The notes below the pieces were generated by a model that did no database searches, was not told the origin of the DNA, and saw only the letters and a list, made by a program, of their open reading frames with translations. DNA of 37,660 nt, taken from positions 1 to 37,660 of the IMG/VR virus record IMGVR_UViG_3300025010_000145; one strand, given 5' to 3'. Source of the stretch: a virus. The translations under genes and the position numbers were made by a program. Shown here in pieces: positions 33,738 to 37,660 of the stretch (positions are counted from its first letter, which is position 1; each line of letters opens with the position of its first letter).

Positions 33738-33795
33738 TATTTATCTTTGCTAAACATTAATATTTTAGCCGATTAATTCTTAGTAAAGATAAATA
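33738..33795 (-). promoter_or_regulatory. Long AT-rich imperfect hairpin upstream of the zinc-ribbon gene
   Basis: Arms 33738-33753 and 33780-33795 pair over 16 positions with one mismatch (for example TTTATCTTT with AAAGATAAA, and CTAA with TTAG), loop 26 bases containing two ATTAAT copies. It lies between the strong terminator and the ribosome site of the zinc-ribbon gene. It may mark the 5' end of the next transcript, act as an operator or protect the RNA. No convincing -35/-10 pair was found. Confidence 0.5.
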
Positions 33796-33800
33796 AAAAT

Positions 33801-33861
33801 AAAAAGATGCCGTTCACTTACTTGCGAATCATTCAACAGTTCGTTCATAAGTGAACAGCAT
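33801..33861 (-). terminator. Strong leftward rho-independent terminator
   Basis: A 14-bp stem on the - strand, ATGCTGTTCACTTA (plus 33848-33861) with TAAGTGAACGGCAT (plus 33807-33820), has one G-U pair and a 27-base loop that can itself fold through CGAA/TTCG. It is followed by C and TTTTTATTTTTATTT. It closes the structured locus and would separate the recombination genes from the ligase-methyltransferase-polymerase genes. Confidence 0.8.
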
Positions 33862-33908
33862 GTTTTGCTTATTTCGACATTTTTGTAGGCGTCACATCAA
33901 CGCCTCGT

Positions 33909-33992
33909 TCAGAATGACATTGTTCCGGCAATGCCAAACCTAGTTAACTGAAAGTGGTAACTAGACTCTAATATCGAATTAAACTTGATCAT
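33909..33992 (-). CDS. Possible 27-codon leader ORF within the structured locus
   Basis: An ATG at 33992 has AAGGA five bases upstream and runs 27 codons to a TGA at 33909-33911. It contains the CTAGTTA/TAACTAG and GGCATTG/CAATGTC hairpins. It may be a leader peptide whose translation reshapes the RNA, or a chance frame. No family or codon evidence separates these. Confidence 0.25.
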   Translation of the reverse strand: MIKFNSILESSYHFQLTRFGIAGTMSF

Positions 33993-34122
33993 AATTATCC
34001 TTGTTTAAAATGAGTGGATAGTCTGTAGTTTCGTATCACTTAATCTCAGCCTCGGCGGGACATCACGGCCAGGTTCTACTGGTAGCAGACTGTTTACCTA
34101 TTCCACTCATAGTTTTTATTAA

Positions 34123-34545
34123 TTAAACGACTCTTGCAATTTCATTCCGGGGCTGGCCGACCTTGATCGGATTGCCATCATCGTCTGTCGACATGCCATC
34201 ATTAAAACTGAGTTCAGCCGTAAAATTGAGGCCAACCAGATCAGATTCGTCAGTTTCCTGATCGGGATCAAGTCCCAGTGCGCGAAGGAAATCTTTAACC
34301 ATCCTCCACATGAGGTTATTCTTTTCCTCATCATCGCCCTGATAATCTTTGTAATTTCCATACCAGAGAGTGTGAAAGATAGTTGAAGCGTTATCTTCTC
34401 CGTCGACGTTAATGATGAGTTGACAACCATATCTTCCGGTACGCTGAGACTTGGTCTCTTTAACCTTAGAGATGGTCAAGTCATATTCGCCAGCTTCAAC
34501 AGGTGCTTTGTCAGGAATTTCGGACAGATTAGGAATCATAGACAT
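34123..34545 (-). CDS. DUF669-type protein, candidate ssDNA-binding protein
   Basis: 140 residues. GEYDLTISKVKETKSQRTGRYGCQLIINVDGED then TIFHTLWYG, MVKDFLRALGLD, LVGLNFTAELSFNDG and a QPRNEI end follow the DUF669 pattern of phage recombination cassettes. DUF669 members lie beside Sak4-like ATPases and have been proposed to bind single-stranded DNA. Here the Sak4-like ATPase and Cas4-like nuclease are two to five genes upstream, which supports that role. The C-terminus lacks the acidic tip of SSB. Its ribosome site lies in the loop of an AT-rich palindrome. Confidence 0.75.
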   Translation of the reverse strand: MSMIPNLSEIPDKAPVEAGEYDLTISKVKETKSQRTGRYGCQLIINVDGEDNASTIFHTLWYGNYKDYQGDDEEKNNLMWRMVKDFLRALGLDPDQETDESDLVGLNFTAELSFNDGMSTDDDGNPIKVGQPRNEIARVV

Positions 34546-34565
34546 AATTAATACTCCTTTAAATA
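34545..34565 (-). promoter_or_regulatory. Ribosome site in the loop of an AT-rich imperfect palindrome
   Basis: On the - strand TATTTAAA, GGAGT and ATTAATTA: six of eight arm positions pair and the GGAGT loop carries the Shine-Dalgarno. Same geometry as the perfect palindromes before the 147- and 268-residue genes. Upstream 34566-34659 holds no gene; an imperfect hairpin (ACCAA/TTGGT, 34580-34611) is the only structure seen there. Confidence 0.45.
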
Positions 34566-34659
34566 GGTTTTGTTACGTGACCAAAGAACGATTCTTCGAT
34601 CAAAGATTGGTTTGATTGATAGTTTTCGTTTTAGTTTAGGTGTTTTATTTTCTCCTTTT

Positions 34660-35103
34660 TTATTCGTTAGTCTTAACTACCATTGCAGATTCGAAATGCT
34701 TTGTAAAGTTGTCCAAGAAATAATTTTTCTTCCGAATCAAATCTTCTACTTCCTTCTCCTTTGTGGCAATCTCACGATCCATCTTGGTAATAACATCACT
34801 CTTATTAAAGATCAGGTCTGATTCTCTACATGGAGCAATATCAACTTCTTTTGAGTCACTATTAAAATATACAAACTTAATAGTTGCTTCGTTGTAGCCG
34901 ATTTTAAGGTATGCAACAGTGATGGTTGGCAAATCTTTGAAGTTATCAAAGCCTACGATGATGCCAGGACATACAATTTTCTCAGAATATTCTTTAATTA
35001 AAACATTTACTTTATCCCCGATTTTATATTCGGAAATAATCTTCGCACTGTTCATATCAACTTCAAACTTTACACCATTAATTTCCACGATTTGCTTTTC
35101 CAT
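34660..35103 (-). CDS. Conserved phage early protein with C-terminal coiled coil
   Basis: 147 residues. An N-terminal beta part (EINGVKFEVDMNSAKIIS, IGDKVNVLIKEYSEKIVCPG, IIVGFDNFKDLPTITVAYL) is followed by a C-terminal helix (about 105-140; ITKMDREIATKEKEVEDLIR). This architecture and the phrases KVxVLxKEY and PGxIVGFDxFKxLPTI recur in early regions of many tailed phages, without a known function. It is flanked by recombination genes, so a co-factor is possible. Its ribosome site lies in a palindrome loop. Confidence 0.7.
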   Translation of the reverse strand: MEKQIVEINGVKFEVDMNSAKIISEYKIGDKVNVLIKEYSEKIVCPGIIVGFDNFKDLPTITVAYLKIGYNEATIKFVYFNSDSKEVDIAPCRESDLIFNKSDVITKMDREIATKEKEVEDLIRKKNYFLDNFTKHFESAMVVKTNE

Positions 35104-35123
35104 AATTAAAACTCCTTTAATTA
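35103..35123 (-). promoter_or_regulatory. Ribosome site in the loop of a perfect AT-rich palindrome
   Basis: Arms TAATTAAA and TTTAATTA are perfect (8 bp), loop GGAGT is the Shine-Dalgarno; the arm ends at the first base of the start codon. The exposed site in a hairpin loop may either favour ribosome access or bind a regulator. An early-gene operator is also possible because the palindrome works in DNA too. Confidence 0.55.
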
Positions 35124-35146
35124 AGCTGAGATGGATTGTGGAATAA

Positions 35147-35389
35147 CTATTTATTTAATAGTCCTTCTTTAGCAATAATTATCTGTCCATATTCATCTTT
35201 AGTTACCCAACCACTTGATGATTCAACAAAACAGCCACCAAAAAGTTTATACTTTGTGTTTCTATTTGTTATTTCTTGATAATTATCACATGCCGTTTTC
35301 TCACAAATAAAAATAGTTGGAAGCATAATTATTGCTACAATTAATACAGCAGCAATAATAATTCCTAAAAATTCAAAAAGATCTTTCAT
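35147..35389 (-). CDS. Small membrane protein with Cys-containing exterior domain
   Basis: 80 residues. A strongly hydrophobic helix (about residues 5-28, FLGIIIAAVLIVAIIMLPTI) is followed by Cys29, Cys34 and Cys53, TKYKLFGGCFVESSSGW and a KDEYGQI end. The orientation with Cys outside would allow disulfides. This short membrane protein recurs in phage early regions; function unknown. Its ATG overlaps the stop of the ATPase gene (ATGA). Confidence 0.65.
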   Translation of the reverse strand: MKDLFEFLGIIIAAVLIVAIIMLPTIFICEKTACDNYQEITNRNTKYKLFGGCFVESSSGWVTKDEYGQIIIAKEGLLNK

Positions 35390-36192
35390 TGTATATTTCC
35401 TCCTGGAATAACTGTTTTGCCTGCCAGATAGGCTGCTGCCAACTGATCCATTGATATTCCTTCAACCTTTGGCATATCAAACACACGAGACTTTGCTTCG
35501 AATGCGAGTTTTTCAGTAAAGAAGATTTGCCGTTTCGTTCCTTGTGTCGTCAATAAGTAGGCCTCATCAAAATCAGCAGCCAATAACTGCCTGAACTGTC
35601 CATTTACTGCAGGATACCTTGCAACTACTTCCTGGTCAGAATTCATAAGTGTATGCAGATGGACAGTTACTGCAACTGCACAAGGTAATTCCTGGAGTGA
35701 ACTTACCAAAGTACTCATCCAATTCAATAATTGGCCCCAATGCGCAGGCGCCATGCCCATCTTCATGTCGATCTTCTTACCTATGCCACTTGGAGTAATT
35801 CCAGACTTCTTTTCGATTTCGTGGATTGCTTTCTTGTTTGCGTTAGTTAAAGAGTCCAGGACTAACATGCCTGACTGTTCCTTCAGCCATTGAAACAAAC
35901 CATTCTTTTCATCTTCCTGGAATGTTCGCCAAAAATCGGAAAAGAGTAAAGAGTCGGCGGAAAAGTTATCAATTGTAATGTCGTTCCGTTTGGATGATAT
36001 TTTCTCTATTGTTTTTTCGCCTCCCTTATCAAACATATAATAATGAAGTGGCCCTTTAGTGTAGGTTGCTGTGAAGTGGGTTTTTCCACTACCTGAATTA
36101 CCGGTCAAGAGAAATTTGAGGTTAAAATATCGTTTCTTCTCAACTAGCTTTGTTTTGTTGAAATTTGGAACTGTAGATGCTTGTGGGTTCAT
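35386..36192 (-). CDS. Sak4-like RecA-fold ATPase (phage recombination)
   Basis: 268 residues. Walker A GNSGSGKT at 31-38, Walker B GMLVLDSL (Asp112), a strand with AVTVHLHT and a late VNGQFRQLLAADFDEAYLL follow the phage nucleotide-binding AAA_24/Sak4 type. These proteins are thought to promote single-strand annealing or recombination together with a DUF669-type binder. The sequence is of full length. Its neighbours on either side (Cas4-like nuclease upstream, DUF669 downstream) make a recombination cassette. The start codon lies within a palindrome whose loop holds GGAGT. Confidence 0.85.
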   Translation of the reverse strand: MNPQASTVPNFNKTKLVEKKRYFNLKFLLTGNSGSGKTHFTATYTKGPLHYYMFDKGGEKTIEKISSKRNDITIDNFSADSLLFSDFWRTFQEDEKNGLFQWLKEQSGMLVLDSLTNANKKAIHEIEKKSGITPSGIGKKIDMKMGMAPAHWGQLLNWMSTLVSSLQELPCAVAVTVHLHTLMNSDQEVVARYPAVNGQFRQLLAADFDEAYLLTTQGTKRQIFFTEKLAFEAKSRVFDMPKVEGISMDQLAAAYLAGKTVIPGGNIQ

Positions 36193-36210
36193 TTAAAACT
36201 CCTTTAAATG
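36190..36210 (-). promoter_or_regulatory. Ribosome site in the loop of a perfect palindrome before the ATPase gene
   Basis: Arms CATTTAAA and TTTAAATG are perfect, loop GGAGT. The right arm contains the ATG itself, so folding would pair the start codon and leave the Shine-Dalgarno free. It matches in size and design the element before the 147-residue gene, though the arms differ in sequence, so structure seems to be what is conserved. Confidence 0.55.
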
Positions 36211-36219
36211 ATAATAATC

Positions 36220-37191
36220 TTAAACTTCACTCAATCTCTGTTTAGTCTTTGCATCATGCAATTCTGGATCCCATTCGGAATGAATAAATCCTTGAGGTGC
36301 TTTTTCCATCCAATGCAATGGATTATTTCGGAGTCTACAAAGATCATAATAAGGACAAACTGAGCTAAACGTAGTGCAGGCGTATCCTGGATTGCGATGG
36401 AAGGATTGCAGCACATCCGAGCGTTCCCGGCAGTTAATCTTATCTTCTTCAAGCAGGTTTAAGTTTTGCTGAATCTCATCTGCATAATGACAAAGATCAG
36501 ACAAGAAGTGTTCAATCGCAGCAGAGCGTTTGTTGATTGTAATTGGAACAAAGTCAATCTTGCTTTTCTGACAAAGAGCAACACGATAAGTAATTGTAGG
36601 AATTTTATCATAAAAAATTCTGCCAGCGGTTAAGTAACCGTCTGACTGGAATGACATTTCAAAAGTTTGTGGTGTCGTAGAGTAGATAGCTTTCGCTGTT
36701 TTATGGTCTAGAATATCGATTCCGTTTTCACCGCTGGAAAAGATAAGATCAATGCGGCCAATATAATTTGGCAGCTTCAAGCCCTTTACAGAAAGGTCGA
36801 TGGAAAATGGTGCTTCAACAGCCAAGATTGAACGATTTTTTACATCACTTACAAGGAAGCGATCCCAATAGCCTTTGTACATATTGGCTGCATGTCCAGG
36901 GGACTTAGGAAAGATTGCATCTTCATTCTTCCAAAATGGTTCGCCATCAAGCTTCCAGAGCTTGTGGAATGCTTTGATAGCTATTTCAGTTGCATCAAGT
37001 ACAGATGGGGAAGAATCCTTAATTAAGATGTTGTACGTGGCTTCTAGGCCGTAATGCCAGCATGATCCGAACACAAGATGAATGGATTGTCCGGCAGGTT
37101 TGAGATTCATTACATATTGGAACAAGAACCTGCGTGGACACGTGAGATAGGTTGAAAGTGCACTGTAGTCTATTTTTTCGTAAAAATTCAT
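36220..37191 (-). CDS. Cas4-like PD-(D/E)XK nuclease with iron-sulfur cluster motif
   Basis: 323 residues. His46 in SCWH, Asp148 in GRIDLIF, Asp162 and Lys164 in LDHKTAK and Gln182 in FQSDGYL make the RecB/Cas4 nuclease core. Cysteines 18, 272, 279 and 285 (YLTCPRRF; CTTFSSVCPYYDLC) match the one-plus-three cluster pattern of Cas4 and AddB. It probably acts as a 5'-3' or 3'-5' exonuclease that makes ssDNA for the Sak4-like ATPase and DUF669 protein. No CRISPR array or Cas1/Cas2 is in the window, so a CRISPR role is not indicated. The leader carries TAAAGTTCAACGAGAGGA. Confidence 0.88.
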   Translation of the reverse strand: MNFYEKIDYSALSTYLTCPRRFLFQYVMNLKPAGQSIHLVFGSCWHYGLEATYNILIKDSSPSVLDATEIAIKAFHKLWKLDGEPFWKNEDAIFPKSPGHAANMYKGYWDRFLVSDVKNRSILAVEAPFSIDLSVKGLKLPNYIGRIDLIFSSGENGIDILDHKTAKAIYSTTPQTFEMSFQSDGYLTAGRIFYDKIPTITYRVALCQKSKIDFVPITINKRSAAIEHFLSDLCHYADEIQQNLNLLEEDKINCRERSDVLQSFHRNPGYACTTFSSVCPYYDLCRLRNNPLHWMEKAPQGFIHSEWDPELHDAKTKQRLSEV

Positions 37192-37199
37192 TTGAGAAA

Positions 37200-37217
37200 T
37201 CCTCTCGTTGAACTTTA
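37200..37217 (-). repeat. 18-base leader repeat, copy 1 (before nuclease gene)
   Basis: TAAAGTTCAACGAGAGGA on the - strand is identical to 37522-37539. It includes a GAGAGGA ribosome site and ends eight bases before the nuclease start codon. Two exact 18-base copies before consecutive genes suggest a shared translational leader or protein-binding site. Confidence 0.7.
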
Positions 37218-37232
37218 ATTTATATTATTGCA

Positions 37233-37514
37233 TTACAATCTATTTGGTTGATAAACTTTACGTTCAGGACCGCCTGTTTTTCTGTTAATATCTGAGATAG
37301 CTTTTTCTTCTACTAAATCAATTTGAGGCTCATCAAAAAAATATGCCTCTTGCGGAGCACCATCTTTTAATGTTTGAGGTTTTACAGAATATGTATTGCA
37401 ATTGTTAATCCATTGATGACGCCCAATAACAATTCCTTCAAAGCTGGTAATTTTATATCTAATCTTATCACCAAGATTAAATTTAAATTCAGGCTCTTTT
37501 GTCCATCCAAACAT
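37233..37514 (-). CDS. Small SH3-like conserved phage protein
   Basis: 93 residues. FKFNLGDKIRYKITSFEGIVI and GRHQWINNCNTYSVKP, then a FFDEPQIDLVEE strand, resemble the small SH3-like beta barrels seen in phage early regions. The last 20 residues are basic and probably flexible. It has a strong GAGAGGAGC ribosome site in the second copy of the 18-base leader. Function unknown; first complete gene of the leftward unit in this window. Confidence 0.65.
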   Translation of the reverse strand: MFGWTKEPEFKFNLGDKIRYKITSFEGIVIGRHQWINNCNTYSVKPQTLKDGAPQEAYFFDEPQIDLVEEKAISDINRKTGGPERKVYQPNRL

Positions 37515-37521
37515 TTTTAGC

Positions 37522-37539
37522 TCCTCTCGTTGAACTTTA
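37522..37539 (-). repeat. 18-base leader repeat, copy 2 (before SH3-like gene)
   Basis: Identical to the copy at 37200-37217 and also carrying the ribosome site of the gene that follows. The flanks of the two copies differ, so this is not one long duplication. Confidence 0.7.
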
Positions 37540-37660
37540 CTAAGAAGCCGATTCCAACATCGTCATGCTGGCGATACCTGTCAATTCAGGTCGAATGGTG
37601 CGCATGGACTTGCTATCCAATGCGTTTCCGGCAGTAAGAGTTAAAAAGTAGTGGGCAGGA
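37540..37660 (-). other. GC-elevated edge segment, possible 3' end of an upstream gene
   Basis: On the - strand one frame stays open from the window edge for 39 codons to a TAG at 37540-37542. G+C of 37561-37620 is 31/60, higher than the adjacent genes. It also contains a hairpin (CGCAT-GGA with TCC-A-ATGCG) and CCTG/CAGG. It could be the end of a gene or the end of a structured RNA; the window is too short to decide. Confidence 0.3.

Larger units (their letters stand above)
33801..34118 (-). ncRNA. Candidate structured non-coding RNA of unknown class
   Basis: Between the DUF669 gene and the zinc gene lie about 400 bases without a sizable ORF. On the - strand five elements follow each other: a closed domain 34010-34110 (ATGAGTGGA with TCCACTCAT, plus AGTCTG with CAGACT inside); CTAGTTA/TAACTAG (33940-33964); GGCATTG/CAATGTC (33916-33935, one G-U); AGGCGT/ACGCCT (33887-33905); and the 14-bp terminator. 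G+C of 34021-34080 is 31/60, clearly above the adjoining AT-rich genes, a usual sign of a structured RNA in an AT-rich genome. The domain order and the terminal terminator suggest a discrete RNA of about 310 bases. It could be a regulator, decoy or ribozyme; I could not match it to a known family. Confidence 0.5.

Noticed and set aside
34030-34090. Hammerhead ribozyme in the structured locus
   Set aside because: CGAAAC and a CUGAGA run occur, but the CUGANGA core and a pairing stem II between the two are missing.
36220-37191. CRISPR-associated locus because of the Cas4-like nuclease
   Set aside because: No repeat-spacer array and no cas1 or cas2. Cas4-like nucleases are common in phage recombination cassettes, which the ATPase and DUF669 neighbours support.
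37560-37640. tRNA at the right edge
   Set aside because: GGA-CTTGCTA-TCC looks like an anticodon arm, but no matching acceptor, D or T arm can be placed and position 37 would be a pyrimidine.
33909-37660. Shared RNA family between the structured locus and the right-edge segment
   Set aside because: Both contain a GGYATYGCC-like string and raised G+C, but the flanking hairpins do not align by eye; too weak to claim.
1-37660. Prophage attachment sites or lysogeny module
   Set aside because: No integrase, repressor or tRNA gene, and no long direct repeats at the ends of the window.

Overview
The window is part of a tailed double-stranded DNA bacteriophage genome, most likely podovirus-like and probably virulent: no integrase, excisionase or lysogeny repressor is visible. 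It is AT-rich and densely packed, with strong Shine-Dalgarno sites and many 1- or 4-base gene overlaps. The host cannot be named from the sequence. Terminase, portal and major capsid genes are absent and probably lie left of the window.

Left arm (1-20438, all + strand): lysis and virion genes. It opens with two small membrane-anchored proteins (the first partial and with a phospholipase A2-like HD motif), a papain-like cysteine peptidase and a T4-type lysozyme. Then come a zinc-ribbon protein, a head-tail adaptor-like protein, a structural protein, a 1180-residue fibre-like protein whose 5' two thirds are GC-rich, a BppU-like domain, two beta-propeller-like tail proteins, a long coiled-coil protein and a disordered protein. 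The arm ends with a 2271-residue polyvalent ejection-type protein carrying an HENKH metallopeptidase motif and four internal repeats of about 55 residues. An 11-bp terminator hairpin at 20452-20487 closes it.

Right arm (20493-37514, all - strand, converging on the terminator): nucleotide metabolism, replication and recombination. Read in transcription order from the right edge: a small SH3-like protein, a Cas4-like PD-(D/E)XK nuclease, a Sak4-like RecA-fold ATPase, a small membrane protein, a coiled-coil protein and a DUF669-type protein (candidate ssDNA binder). A 400-base non-coding, strongly structured locus follows (33717-34122). Then come a zinc protein, NAD-dependent DNA ligase, a MazG-like pyrophosphohydrolase, a ParB-adenine methyltransferase fusion, small zinc and coiled-coil proteins, a DNA polymerase A fused to a family-4-like uracil-DNA glycosylase, an HNH homing endonuclease, a DUF3987-like ATPase, a SLOG protein, a DEDDh exonuclease, several small unknowns and ThyX.

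The most interesting points are these. (1) The HNH gene sits between the present polymerase stop codon and a displaced second copy of the polymerase C-terminal tail, so the insertion appears to have supplied a recoded replacement tail. (2) The structured, GC-elevated locus at 33801-34118 ends in a strong terminator and looks like an undescribed phage non-coding RNA. (3) Shine-Dalgarno sequences of early genes lie in the loops of matching AT-rich palindromes. Together the right-arm genes would replicate and recombine DNA with their own thymidylate supply, uracil surveillance, ligase and methylation; the left-arm genes build the tail and deliver proteins and DNA.
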